From Micavibrio_C sp965231165 (lineage in GTDB: Bacteria > Pseudomonadota > Alphaproteobacteria > Micavibrionales > Micavibrionaceae): DNA of 64,000 nucleotides. Each line of letters opens with the position of its first letter. Position 1 is the stretch's first letter. Where the stretch lies: positions 2,046,001 to 2,110,000 of the forward strand of contig OZ246421.1 of assembly GCA_965231165.1 (NCBI GenBank), given 5' to 3'. The notes under the pieces are model-generated. The model was given only the letters and a program-made list of their open reading frames with translations, had not been told where the DNA came from and searched no databases. A program made the translations under genes and the position numbers. Positions 45,568 through 54,276 of the stretch are shown here, one piece after another.

Positions 45568-46324
45568 GCGGCTCCTCAACTACGGTTTTTTTTTGCGCCG
45601 CCAGCAGATTGTTAACGGCAGCGATATCTGCCGGGGTGCTGAAATGGTGCCAGGCACCCTCATGCTTGTAACCGTACAGGCGACCCGCCGCCTGTGCCTT
45701 GTCCAGCAATGTCAGGAAGGAAAACGGTGTATCAGGGGTGTTATCAAATAGGGAGTGGTCCTTGAGAATGCGTACGCTCATCCACGCGTACGGCCCCGTC
45801 TTATCGAGTGTTCGGGATAATTTTCCTGCATTATCAATGTTATAGTCAGCAGACCCCTGTGTCGGATGCATGTCAGCCAATGTTTTCAGCATCAGCATCA
45901 TGTCCATGGTGACGGGATCGAATTGTGCCGCCATTAATTTCAGCGCATCACCGGCATCTGAATCTTCCCAGTAGGAATCGCCGCTGACGACATAAAACGG
46001 GGCGTCCGGCATCATGCTCAGGCCGCCCTTGATTCCGCCGCCTGTATCCATCAATTCGTTTTCACGAATGACGGTGATAGTCAGGCCGGGGTGGGTGGTT
46101 TCATATTGCTGCAGGTAGGTTTCAAGGCTTTCCGGCTTGTAGAACGTGTTCACACCGACATGTTTGACCCCGGCAGCAACCAAGCGGTCAAGCACATGGC
46201 CGATTATGGGCTTGCCCCCGACTTCGACCATAGGCTTGCAACGGTCATCTGTCAGCGGACGCATACGTGCGCCGAATCCGGCGGCGGTGATAAAGGCGTG
46301 TTCAATAATGGTTTGCTTGCTCAT
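45542..46324 (-). CDS. murU: MurNAc-1-phosphate uridylyltransferase-like nucleotidyltransferase
   Basis: A 260-residue sugar-nucleotide transferase. The signature AAGFGARMRPLTDDRCKPMVEVGGKPI (residues 12-38) has the LTD and KPM elements of the NTP-transferase family, with MDTGGGIKGGL and the metal aspartate region VSGDSYWED. In Alphaproteobacteria this gene type sits between tsaE and addB and acts in cell-wall recycling after AmgK kinase. Here it directly follows tsaE (ATGA overlap) without an amgK gene. Alternative activity on another sugar phosphate cannot be excluded. A run of nine A residues lies near the 3' end. Confidence 0.82.
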   Translation of the reverse strand: MSKQTIIEHAFITAAGFGARMRPLTDDRCKPMVEVGGKPIIGHVLDRLVAAGVKHVGVNTFYKPESLETYLQQYETTHPGLTITVIRENELMDTGGGIKGGLSMMPDAPFYVVSGDSYWEDSDAGDALKLMAAQFDPVTMDMMLMLKTLADMHPTQGSADYNIDNAGKLSRTLDKTGPYAWMSVRILKDHSLFDNTPDTPFSFLTLLDKAQAAGRLYGYKHEGAWHHFSTPADIAAVNNLLAAQKKTVVEEPHAKRGPTI

Positions 46325-46782
46325 ATTGCTTTCTTAGCGCCTCTGCGTTCAACCTGCAACAGGCGGCCATCATCGGGCGTTACCGTAAAGTGGATATCTA
46401 TGCGGTCGGATGGCAACAATTCACCCAGACGTCCGGGCCATTCGATAATGGATATGGCGTTGCCGAGGGCTTCTTCCCAGCCAAGTTCATAGACTTCGTC
46501 TGGTTCCTTCAGGCGGTAAAGGTCGAAATGCCAGATTTCGCCTTGCACTGAGTTGTAGGTTTGCACCAGGGTAAAAGTCGGGCTGGGGACTTCTTGCTGC
46601 GGGTTGCCGGTCAAGGTGCGAACCAGGCTGCGGGCAAAGACGCTCTTGCCCATTCCCAGATCACCATAAAGGCAGACGACATCGCCCGCGCTTAAGTCAG
46701 GGGCAAAATTCTGCGCGTAGGCTATCGTGTCTTCTTCGCTGCGGGATATCCAGTCCATCAGGCCGTTATAGAGATTTTCCAT
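46321..46782 (-). CDS. tsaE: tRNA t6A-modification ATPase TsaE
   Basis: A 153-residue P-loop protein needed for threonylcarbamoyladenosine on tRNA. Motifs: GDLGMGKSVFARSLVR (Walker A), SPTFTLVQTY (switch), HFDLYRLKEPDE and an EWPGRL end, all family-typical. The start at 46782 gives the usual length. An earlier ATG at 46818 is possible and would overlap the divergent gene's start; sequence beyond that lacks family features. It is the first gene of the murU-addB-addA run. Confidence 0.9.
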   Translation of the reverse strand: MENLYNGLMDWISRSEEDTIAYAQNFAPDLSAGDVVCLYGDLGMGKSVFARSLVRTLTGNPQQEVPSPTFTLVQTYNSVQGEIWHFDLYRLKEPDEVYELGWEEALGNAISIIEWPGRLGELLPSDRIDIHFTVTPDDGRLLQVERRGAKKAI

Positions 46783-46816
46783 CGGAAAACCATAGTTTTC
46801 AGGGTAAAATGGAATC

Positions 46817-47260
46817 ATGAGAAAATTCCTGCCTTTGGCCGCCTTGCTTTTTCTGTCACCTGTTGCTTTTGCGCAGACGGGATTACCGTGGGCTGCGCCG
46901 TTTCCCGGCGGCGATACAAAAACACCGATGACATCCGAAGGGGAAGTTTTATCCAGCCCCCAATGTTTCCGGGTGATCAATCAGGCACCCTATACTGTGA
47001 TTGGCGCTCTCTATACCAATTACTATGTGAATAAAGACGGGCAGAGGGCGCGGCATACCTCGAATTTCCGGCTGGAAAAAGGGCAGTCACAACCTTTTTG
47101 CACTTATGGACCGTTTTACGAGGGGCAGAAACTGGATTTCGTGCTGCGGACGCTGGTGCCGATTTTTTCCTGCCGGACGAAAGTGAATGGCGATATCCAT
47201 GTGATGGGTAAAATGCTGGAAGGTGGTGGTACCAAAAGTTGGGCCACCTGTCTTAAATAA
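46817..47260 (+). CDS. Small secreted protein of unknown function
   Basis: A 147-residue protein with a clear signal peptide (MRKFLPLAALLFLSPVAFA, cleavage after AFA and before QTG). Five cysteines in the mature part (near CFRV, FCTY, SCRT and ATCLK) allow disulfides. There is no known domain. It lies on the opposite strand between tsaE and divL-like, and its start codon overlaps the alternative tsaE start. It resembles conserved periplasmic proteins of Alphaproteobacteria by layout only. Confidence 0.72.
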   Translation: MRKFLPLAALLFLSPVAFAQTGLPWAAPFPGGDTKTPMTSEGEVLSSPQCFRVINQAPYTVIGALYTNYYVNKDGQRARHTSNFRLEKGQSQPFCTYGPFYEGQKLDFVLRTLVPIFSCRTKVNGDIHVMGKMLEGGGTKSWATCLK

Positions 47261-47262
47261 AG

Positions 47263-49587
47263 CTAGTCCGGCAAATAGATGTGAACGGTCGTGCCCTGAT
47301 TTGTACTTTGGCCGACTGTGCTTTCCAATGCGACCGTGCCACCCTGTAATTCGACGATGGTTCTGACCAGCGACAGTCCGAGGCCTGCGCCACGCGAGCC
47401 TTTTGCCGCGTTTTGCCCTGACTGGGCGCGCTCGAACGGCTGGAACATGCGTTCCTGGTCTTCGATGGGAATGCCGGGGCCCGTATCCTTGACGCTGATA
47501 TGTATGCCGTTGGCTGTACGCTCTGCGGACAGCTTGATTTTTCCACCCTCGGGGGTGAAATTAATGGCGTTACGCATAAGGTTAAGCAACACCTGCTTCA
47601 GACGGCGCTCGTCAGCCTGTATGTGCCCTGTATCTGCTGCCGTATCTATTTGTACGATGATATGTTCCTTGCCGGCCCATTCACGGGTTAGGTCGTAAAT
47701 GCTCTGCATAATGTCGTTAATAACAACCTTGTCATTTGATAGCGACATTTGACCGGCTTCAATCGTCGATAGGTCAAGAATATCGTCGATCAGCTGGATC
47801 AGGCGTTCACCGGCCTCCTGTGTGCCGCCGGTATATTCTTTCTGTTTCGGGTTGAGCGGGCCGAAATACTCGTTCTGCAGGATCTCGTTAAAGCCCATGA
47901 TCGCCGAAAGCGGGGTGCGCAGCTGGTAGGACACGTTAGCCAGAAAGTCGAGTTTCAGCTGTTCGGCGGTTTCCAGCGCATCATTTTTCTCGCGTAGCGC
48001 GTTTTCCACCCGCATTTTGTCGGTGGCGTCGATATGGGTGATCAGTACGCCGCCATCGGGCAGCGGCACCGTCGACCAGGCAATCAACGAGCCATCGGCG
48101 CAGGTCATGCTGCCGCTGTGGCTGGCGCGTTCCAGACCCTGCCGCAGCAAAATATCGCGGGCGGCGGGCCAGCTTTCTGTCGTGAAGCGGGGCTTCAGCT
48201 TTTCAATCAGACGGTTGATATGCGGGCTGTCTTTCATGTCTTCCGGATGCAGTCCCCATAATGTGGCAAAGGACGGATTCCATAGACGCAAGCGGCCATC
48301 ACCGCCGAACACGACAACGCCTTCGGTCAGGTTATCGAGTGTTTCCTTCTGCACGGCAACCAGTGTGTTGTAAGAGGATTCCAGCTCAAGGCGGCTGGTA
48401 ACATCCTCGAAGGTCATCATCACGCCGCCCATCGGGTGCGGTACAACCAGCATGCGCAGCGCGTTGCCGTTGGGCAGATAGAGCATGTCCTCGTGCGGGC
48501 CGATCAGCGCGGTGAACATGTTCAGCCAGCTCTGTTTGAATTTGCGGAAATCTGCCTGTTCGGGCAGGCGGCGGTTCTCGCGCATCTTTTCCATCAGGTC
48601 GCCGAGCTTTGGCCCGGTGTTTAGATATTGCTCGTCAAAACTCCAGAGCTGCGAAAAGGCGGTGTTATAAAATTCCAGTTTTTGTTGCGAATCAAAAATG
48701 CCAATGGCCGACCCCAGCTGTTCCAGCAATTCGCGGTTGGCGGCGGCGTGGCGTTTTTGCTCAGTCTCCAGTTCCTCTTCGCGCGTGATGTCGAGCGCGA
48801 TCCCGAGTGTCTGCTGTTGGCCCGGTGTGGGCATCTCGATCACATTTACCAGACGGCGCTGGCCGCCGATAATCAGGTGCGCATGCTGGCTTTGCGATTG
48901 CGCCTGATCCATCGCTGTCTGTGCCAGCGCACGGCCGGATATGGTGCCGGTTGTTTTCTTCAGCGGTTTGACAGCCAGCTCTCGTTGCTCGGCAATGACG
49001 GTGGCGGGTGTGCTATCAAGCGCGCGCGCATAAGCGCGGTTGCACCAGACGATCTCCGTGCGGTTATTGCGCATCCATACGGGATAGGGCTGTTGATCAA
49101 GGATGGTCTGCAGGCGGTCGCGTTCTTCCTCGGCGTTCTTCCGCAGTGTACCGTTGATGTCCTGCTCGCGGTGGGCCAGCGTGATGTCTTCCGCCCATAG
49201 AATATTGAAGGTGACGTTTTCTGCGGTCACAGGCCTGCCGCGTTTGCCGGTCAAACGCAAGGTGCGCGAACGATCCGATGTGCGGACATTGATGGTGAAG
49301 CCTTCGCCGTCATTCTGCAGGCGTTCGAACAGGCCTTCGAGGGCGGCCGCATCGCTGGCGCTCAAGGCGCCCTGCACATCATCAATAGTGCGAATTTCCC
49401 GCAGGTTCAAAATACTGGCGAAGCCGGGGCTGTAGGCGACCTGCCCGCCCTCCGAGAAGCCGCAATATTCAGCGGGCGCCGCCGACAAAAAAGCCTCAAG
49501 CTGCGCTTTCTCCATTTGCGCCGCCCCGGTCACGGTGGCGGCGATGGATTTCCAAAAAGGTTGTTTTGTCGGTGCGGTCTTGTTCAT
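47263..49587 (-). CDS. divL: DivL-like sensor pseudokinase with Tyr in the H-box
   Basis: A 774-residue cytoplasmic kinase-like protein with about four PAS domains (near residues 30-110, 150-260, 290-400 and 410-520), then an HisKA domain and an HATPase domain. The phosphoacceptor position reads NVSYQLRTPL, with Tyr (Y554) instead of His, as in Caulobacter DivL, where a tyrosine occupies the matching position. The ATP boxes (N-box NLMRNAINF, G-boxes DTGPGIP and GAGLGLSL) are intact. Placement next to ahcY also matches DivL neighbourhoods. DivL controls CckA and thus CtrA; the same role is inferred here. Confidence 0.85.
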   Translation of the reverse strand: MNKTAPTKQPFWKSIAATVTGAAQMEKAQLEAFLSAAPAEYCGFSEGGQVAYSPGFASILNLREIRTIDDVQGALSASDAAALEGLFERLQNDGEGFTINVRTSDRSRTLRLTGKRGRPVTAENVTFNILWAEDITLAHREQDINGTLRKNAEEERDRLQTILDQQPYPVWMRNNRTEIVWCNRAYARALDSTPATVIAEQRELAVKPLKKTTGTISGRALAQTAMDQAQSQSQHAHLIIGGQRRLVNVIEMPTPGQQQTLGIALDITREEELETEQKRHAAANRELLEQLGSAIGIFDSQQKLEFYNTAFSQLWSFDEQYLNTGPKLGDLMEKMRENRRLPEQADFRKFKQSWLNMFTALIGPHEDMLYLPNGNALRMLVVPHPMGGVMMTFEDVTSRLELESSYNTLVAVQKETLDNLTEGVVVFGGDGRLRLWNPSFATLWGLHPEDMKDSPHINRLIEKLKPRFTTESWPAARDILLRQGLERASHSGSMTCADGSLIAWSTVPLPDGGVLITHIDATDKMRVENALREKNDALETAEQLKLDFLANVSYQLRTPLSAIMGFNEILQNEYFGPLNPKQKEYTGGTQEAGERLIQLIDDILDLSTIEAGQMSLSNDKVVINDIMQSIYDLTREWAGKEHIIVQIDTAADTGHIQADERRLKQVLLNLMRNAINFTPEGGKIKLSAERTANGIHISVKDTGPGIPIEDQERMFQPFERAQSGQNAAKGSRGAGLGLSLVRTIVELQGGTVALESTVGQSTNQGTTVHIYLPD

Positions 49588-49624
49588 GGCTTGTACAGTT
49601 TAGAAGGCCTGCACTGAAATGACA

Positions 49625-49658
49625 ATCCGCCCCTCTCACTTTCATAGGAGGGGCGGAT
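49625..49658 (-). terminator. Strong hairpin downstream of ahcY
   Basis: An 11-base perfect stem (ATCCGCCCCTC with GAGGGGCGGAT) with a 12-base loop, 25 bases after the ahcY stop. The T-run on the minus strand is poor (TTGTCATTTC), so termination is likely but not certain. Confidence 0.65.
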
Positions 49659-49682
49659 CTAAAGAATTATTATTAAAAAGGC

Positions 49683-50996
49683 CTAGTAACGATATTGATC
49701 GTTCTTGAACGGGCCGTTTTCGCCGACGCCGATATAGGCGGCTTGTTCTTTGTTCAGTTTGGTCAGTTTCACGCCGAGTTTTTCGAGGTGCAGGGCGGCC
49801 ACTTTCTCATCGAGGTGTTTGGGCAGAACGTAAACTTCACCGGCTTTGTAATTCGTGGTGTGGTTCCATAGTTCGATCTGTGCCAGCACCTGGTTGGTGA
49901 AGGAGGCTGACATGACGAAGCTCGGGTGGCCGGTGGCGCAACCGAGATTCACAAGGCGGCCTTCAGCCAGCAGAATGATGCGCTTGCCGTCCGGGAATTC
50001 GATTTCATCGACTTGCGGTTTTACATTGTGCCATTTCAGATTGCGCAGGGCTTCGACCTGAATTTCAGAATCGAAGTGACCGATGTTGCAAACGATGGCG
50101 CGGTCTTTCATCTTGCGCATGTGCTCGATGGTGATGACATCGACGTTACCGGTGGTGGTCACGAAAATATCGGCATAACCAACAGCATCTTCCATCGTGA
50201 TGACTTCGTAACCTTCCATCGCGGCCTGCAGTGCGCAGATCGGATCGATTTCGGTGACGATCACGCGGGCGCCTTGCGAACGTAGCGATTCGGCAGAGCC
50301 TTTGCCCACGTCGCCGTAACCAGCAACAACAGCCACTTTACCGGCCATCATCACGTCGGTGGCGCGGCGGATACCGTCCACCAGCGATTCGCGGCAACCG
50401 TATTTGTTGTCGAATTTGGATTTGGTCACTGAGTCGTTGACGTTAATCGCAGGCACTTTCAGTGTGCCTTTTTTCGCCATTTCATGCAGGCGGTGAACGC
50501 CGGTGGTGGTTTCTTCGGACAAGCCTTTTACGTCTTTCATCAGCTCCGGATAGTCGCGGTGCATGATGCCGGTCAGGTCGCCGCCGTCATCGAGAATCAT
50601 GTTGGCTGTCCAGCCATCCGGACCCTTGATGGTGTCGTGAATGCATTGTTCGGCTTCTTCGTTGGTCTGGCCTTTCCAGGCGAACACAGGGGTGCCGCGG
50701 GCGGCGATAGCGGCGGCGGCGTGATCTTGCGTCGAAAAGATGTTGCAGGACGACCAGCGGACTTCCGCGCCCAGTTCCTGCAGAGTTTCGATCAGAACGG
50801 CGGTCTGGATGGTCATGTGCAGGCAGCCGGCGATGCGGGCGCCTTTCAGCGGTTTCTTGGGCCCGAATTCTTTACGGATTGACATCAGGCCGGGCATTTC
50901 GGTTTCGGCAATGACGATTTCCTTACGGCCCCATTCGGCCAGGGAAATGTCTTTTACTTTGTAGTCGTTCTGAACGGCTTTGGGCGCTGTGGACAT
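49683..50996 (-). CDS. ahcY: Adenosylhomocysteinase
   Basis: Hydrolyses S-adenosylhomocysteine to adenosine and homocysteine, keeping methylation going. The 437-residue product carries NDSVTKSKFDNKYGCRESL (catalytic lysine), VVAGYGDVGKGSAESL (NAD) and the C-terminal DQYRY end typical of the family. AAGGA precedes the start. It is divergent from a 157-residue unknown gene, 124 bases away; no SAH-type riboswitch pattern was recognised in that gap. Confidence 0.97.
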   Translation of the reverse strand: MSTAPKAVQNDYKVKDISLAEWGRKEIVIAETEMPGLMSIRKEFGPKKPLKGARIAGCLHMTIQTAVLIETLQELGAEVRWSSCNIFSTQDHAAAAIAARGTPVFAWKGQTNEEAEQCIHDTIKGPDGWTANMILDDGGDLTGIMHRDYPELMKDVKGLSEETTTGVHRLHEMAKKGTLKVPAINVNDSVTKSKFDNKYGCRESLVDGIRRATDVMMAGKVAVVAGYGDVGKGSAESLRSQGARVIVTEIDPICALQAAMEGYEVITMEDAVGYADIFVTTTGNVDVITIEHMRKMKDRAIVCNIGHFDSEIQVEALRNLKWHNVKPQVDEIEFPDGKRIILLAEGRLVNLGCATGHPSFVMSASFTNQVLAQIELWNHTTNYKAGEVYVLPKHLDEKVAALHLEKLGVKLTKLNKEQAAYIGVGENGPFKNDQYRY

Positions 50997-51120
50997 AGGT
51001 CAAATCCTTAAAAGGTTAATCGGTTTTACCGGTTATTAAGAAAACTGCGACAGAATAGGGTTTCGTGCCGAAAAGGCAAGAAAAACTGCGCCTTTGGGGA
51101 AATTAAAGAGGGGTTCGTCT

Positions 51121-51594
51121 ATGACCATGAAATACCGGGCCGCTATCGACCCGACTTTGGGCAGGCTTGCGATAATGGCGAGTGAGGGTGGCGGCAATCT
51201 GCCTTTTAACGCTCCTGCTGAATTTCCCGTGGCGACCTTCTCTTCTGTGGCTCCTGATTTTCCGCTCGATGCCAAAAAGCTGGCGGAAAATATCGCTGAT
51301 CTTCTCAATCATCGTACGCCGATGCATACATTGCCTACAGAAGGGCAAAAGATTTTCTATACACGTACTGATGACGGAATTGTTCTTAAAACTCATCAGG
51401 GCGGTCAGGCGGGGGTGTCGGTTCCGGCGATCACGCTTACAGTCAGCAGCAAAAGCTCGGTGGCTGATCTGGGGCACAGCATGCTGTCGCGGATGGATCA
51501 GGGCTTTATGGAGCGTCTCTGCGGGGCGTTCGCAGCTGAAACCGGGGCGGATGCACGTCCGCAGCAAAGTACGGGACGTACACCTAAGCTTTAA
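51121..51594 (+). CDS. Unknown 157-residue protein
   Basis: Not recognised. The start ATG at 51121 is supported by GAGGGG (51108-51113). No signal peptide or membrane segment. The sequence is mixed alpha/beta (TPMHTLPTEGQKIFYTRTDDGIVLKT, then SKSSVADLGHSMLSRMDQGFMERLCG), ending in a polar tail. It sits alone on the plus strand between ahcY and rapZ, the position where other Alphaproteobacteria carry PTS genes. Confidence 0.6.
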   Translation: MTMKYRAAIDPTLGRLAIMASEGGGNLPFNAPAEFPVATFSSVAPDFPLDAKKLAENIADLLNHRTPMHTLPTEGQKIFYTRTDDGIVLKTHQGGQAGVSVPAITLTVSSKSSVADLGHSMLSRMDQGFMERLCGAFAAETGADARPQQSTGRTPKL

Positions 51595-51603
51595 CTCATT
51601 GTA

Positions 51604-52470
51604 TTATTTTGTAATATCACGGTGCAAGGTGTTGATTTCGAAACCTTGCGATTCCAGCCATGGCTTTAATGTTTCGACGGTATAGACGGAGCGGTGATGA
51701 CCGCCAGTGCAGCCGATGGCGATGGTCAGGTAGCTTTTTCCTTCCGCCGCATAGCGGGGCAGCAAGGGGCCAATCAGGTTTTTACTGTTCTCGATGAATG
51801 CAGCAAAATCGGAATCTTCTGCAACATATTTCCCCACGGCGCTATCCAGACCGGAAAGATTTCTTAAAGTCGGCTCCCAGTATGGATTTTTCAGAAAGCG
51901 TACGTCAAGCACCATGTCCGCATCGCGGGGCAAGCCAAAACGAAAACCGAAGGACATGAGGCTGACGGTCAGATGGCCTTTAACGCCCCTGCCAAACAAT
52001 TGCTCGATTGTGCGGTTGTGTACGTGGATGGACATCCCGGTGGTATCGATCACATGGTCGGCTTCCGCCTGCAGGGGGCTGAGCATTTCCTGCTCGATTT
52101 TGATTCCGGCGCTGGGTGGGCGGTCCTGTGCCAGCGGGTGCCGCCGCCTTGTTTCCGTAAAGCGTTTCTGCAATTCACTTTCGTCGGCGGTCAGGAAGAC
52201 CAGTTTTGCGGACGTACGCTGGCATACAGCCAGCATTTCAGCGGCGGAGAATCCACGGGATCTTGTGTCAACGCCGATGGCCATCGGGTGAGGCCCGCGG
52301 GTTTTATCGGCCAGCAGGGATTCCACCAGCGTCAGCGGGAAGTTATCAAACACCTCAAAGCCCATATCCTGCAGGTGCTTTAAGGTGGAGGACATGCCCG
52401 CGCCGGACAGGCCGGTTACGATCAGTAACGGGGCGGGGATTTCTGTGATGGGTAAATTTGTATGTGTCAT
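51604..52470 (-). CDS. rapZ: RNase adapter RapZ-like, altered Walker A
   Basis: A 288-residue RapZ (YvcJ) family protein: N-terminal P-loop domain, then the conserved SFGFRFGLPRDADMVLDVRFLKNPYW and IGCTGGHHRSV blocks that define the family. The P-loop reads GLSGAGMSS: the lysine position is Met (M26). RapZ links amino-sugar sensing to RNase E in E. coli; here the partner is unknown. It is 12 bases after chvG, without a visible Shine-Dalgarno close to its ATG, so coupling to chvG translation is plausible. Confidence 0.9.
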   Translation of the reverse strand: MTHTNLPITEIPAPLLIVTGLSGAGMSSTLKHLQDMGFEVFDNFPLTLVESLLADKTRGPHPMAIGVDTRSRGFSAAEMLAVCQRTSAKLVFLTADESELQKRFTETRRRHPLAQDRPPSAGIKIEQEMLSPLQAEADHVIDTTGMSIHVHNRTIEQLFGRGVKGHLTVSLMSFGFRFGLPRDADMVLDVRFLKNPYWEPTLRNLSGLDSAVGKYVAEDSDFAAFIENSKNLIGPLLPRYAAEGKSYLTIAIGCTGGHHRSVYTVETLKPWLESQGFEINTLHRDITK

Positions 52471-52482
52471 TGTATGTGTGAC

Positions 52483-54276
52483 TTATTCCTTCGTCCGGTC
52501 CAGTTCGACGACGAAACGGGCGCCTGTGATGGCATCGCCGTTATTCTGACGGTTCTCTGCCCAGATGCGGCCGCTATGCGCGGTGACGATCTGGTGTGCA
52601 ATCGACAGGCCGAGGCCGGAATGGCGGCCGTATGCTTCGTATTTTGGGCGTTCGCTATAGAAGCGCTCAAAGATGGCACCTAATTTGTTTTCCGGAATGC
52701 CTGGCCCCTGGTCATCAACAGTGATGCGGACGAGGGCTTTTTCCACGGTGATGGTGATGGTGACCAGCCCGCGCGCCGGCGAGAAAGACAGGGCGTTCGA
52801 GATCAGGTTTTCAAACACCTGCGCCAGGCGGCTTTCATTGCCACGTACGATAATCGGCGGGGTACCGTTGGTGACCAGACGGATTTGCGGGGTTTCATCG
52901 GCGCTGCGCCCGGTGAAATTGTCGCGCAGACCGGTGCGTTCCATCGGATTTTTGTGCGCATCAGACAGTTTGTGCAGCAAAAGATAGAGATCAACATTCT
53001 CCATAGCGTCGCGGGACAGCTCAGCATCCAGCCGTGAGGCGTTGGAAATATCGGTAATCAGGCGGTCAAGGCGCTGTACGTCATGCTGGATGATGTCCAT
53101 CAGCCTGTCCTTGTCCTTCTGGTTTTTGACGATGGCGGCGGTTTCCACCGCGCTGCGCAATGAGGTAAGCGGGTTTTTAATCTCATGCGAAACGTCTGCA
53201 GCAAAACGTTCGATGGTATCCATCCTGTCCCAGAGCGCTTGCGTCATGGCACGCAGCGAAACCGACAAATCGCCGATTTCATCATTGCGGCGGCTTAAGT
53301 CGGGGATTTCAATTTCCCGACCCTTGCCTTGACGGATTTTCTCAGCGGCGCGGGATAATTTTTTCAGGGGCCTGCCTATGATCCCTGCCAGATAGAGTGA
53401 GAGGAAGATGGTGACACTCAAGGAACCCATGAAAACGGTAAGAACTTCAAAACGTACCTGATTCATCGCCTTTTCAATAGCGCGGCCTTCGCGGGTGAGG
53501 ACGACCACGCCCATGACCTGACGGCCTTTTTGCACAGGTGAGGCGGCGGACAGGATGATCTTACCCTCAATATTACGGAAAGATGTACCGCTGATGTGGC
53601 CTTGAAGAGCAAAGGGGGCATCCGGGTAATCCTTGGCGTCTCGGGAATTGATCATCGGGTAAAGATCCAGCCCCTGATGATGCGGTAATATGAAGCTTAA
53701 GAACTCGGCCGTCTTCTGGATGGTTTTTTGCAGGGCACGTACGGGCAAAGGCGGACCCATGGGTTCCTTATAACGTAAGGCACTGCGGGACAAGAGTTCT
53801 TCGGAATCTCCGATCAGCTTGCCTTCGATATTGAACAGGTACGTACGGCTATCGGTGGTTTCGCCCAGACGGCGTACCATCCGGCGGGCCAATTCGGGCA
53901 CCAGCGTCTCGATTTCAATGGGTTTGGCAAACAGGAACGGGCGGCCTTGCTCAACGGGTTTGATGGCACCTTCGGCGATAGCGCCCGCGAACACTTGCGC
54001 TTCGGCCTTGACGGTTTCCAGTTCGGCGCGGATCAGGTTGTCCTGATACTGGCCCATATAGAGGATGCCCAGCACCAGCACAAAGGGCGCTACAAGGTTA
54101 ACCGCGAGAATGCGCAGCATGAGACGGCTTGAGCGTCTCCGCGGGCGTTTAAATGCCCTGGAATCTATGCGGTGGGTGGCATTATTGATGATACTGAGAA
54201 ACGGATTGCCTGCGGCACCTGCCTGCGCAGGGGCCGTGATCTTATCCTCATTCCTCTTTGTATTTGTATCCGACAC
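52483..54276 (-). CDS. chvG: ChvG-type sensor histidine kinase
   Basis: A 597-residue membrane kinase. One N-terminal helix (about residues 53-75) and a second near 265-285 flank a periplasmic sensor domain. A HAMP linker, the HisKA H-box (SHEIKNPLTS, H364) and an HATPase (GNESRLAQVFENLISNAL, DDQGPGIP, GLGLSIA) follow. The length and order with chvI match ChvG/ExoS, which respond to acid and envelope stress. The start is a GTG (54276) that overlaps the chvI end by 29 bases; the ribosome binding site is weak, so a slightly different start is possible. Confidence 0.92.
   Translation of the reverse strand: MSDTNTKRNEDKITAPAQAGAAGNPFLSIINNATHRIDSRAFKRPRRRSSRLMLRILAVNLVAPFVLVLGILYMGQYQDNLIRAELETVKAEAQVFAGAIAEGAIKPVEQGRPFLFAKPIEIETLVPELARRMVRRLGETTDSRTYLFNIEGKLIGDSEELLSRSALRYKEPMGPPLPVRALQKTIQKTAEFLSFILPHHQGLDLYPMINSRDAKDYPDAPFALQGHISGTSFRNIEGKIILSAASPVQKGRQVMGVVVLTREGRAIEKAMNQVRFEVLTVFMGSLSVTIFLSLYLAGIIGRPLKKLSRAAEKIRQGKGREIEIPDLSRRNDEIGDLSVSLRAMTQALWDRMDTIERFAADVSHEIKNPLTSLRSAVETAAIVKNQKDKDRLMDIIQHDVQRLDRLITDISNASRLDAELSRDAMENVDLYLLLHKLSDAHKNPMERTGLRDNFTGRSADETPQIRLVTNGTPPIIVRGNESRLAQVFENLISNALSFSPARGLVTITITVEKALVRITVDDQGPGIPENKLGAIFERFYSERPKYEAYGRHSGLGLSIAHQIVTAHSGRIWAENRQNNGDAITGARFVVELDRTKE

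Noticed and set aside
45577..45597. Run of nine A residues near the end of murU, possible slippage to fuse with addB
   Set aside because: The addB frame contains an in-frame TAG immediately before the start region, so slippage would not create a fusion.
46783..46980. Longer TsaE start up to 46980
   Set aside because: The extra residues are not family-like and the region encodes the signal peptide of the opposing secreted protein.
50997..51120. Possible SAH riboswitch before ahcY
   Set aside because: No recognisable SAH-riboswitch core or stable pseudoknot-like pairing was seen in the 124-base gap.
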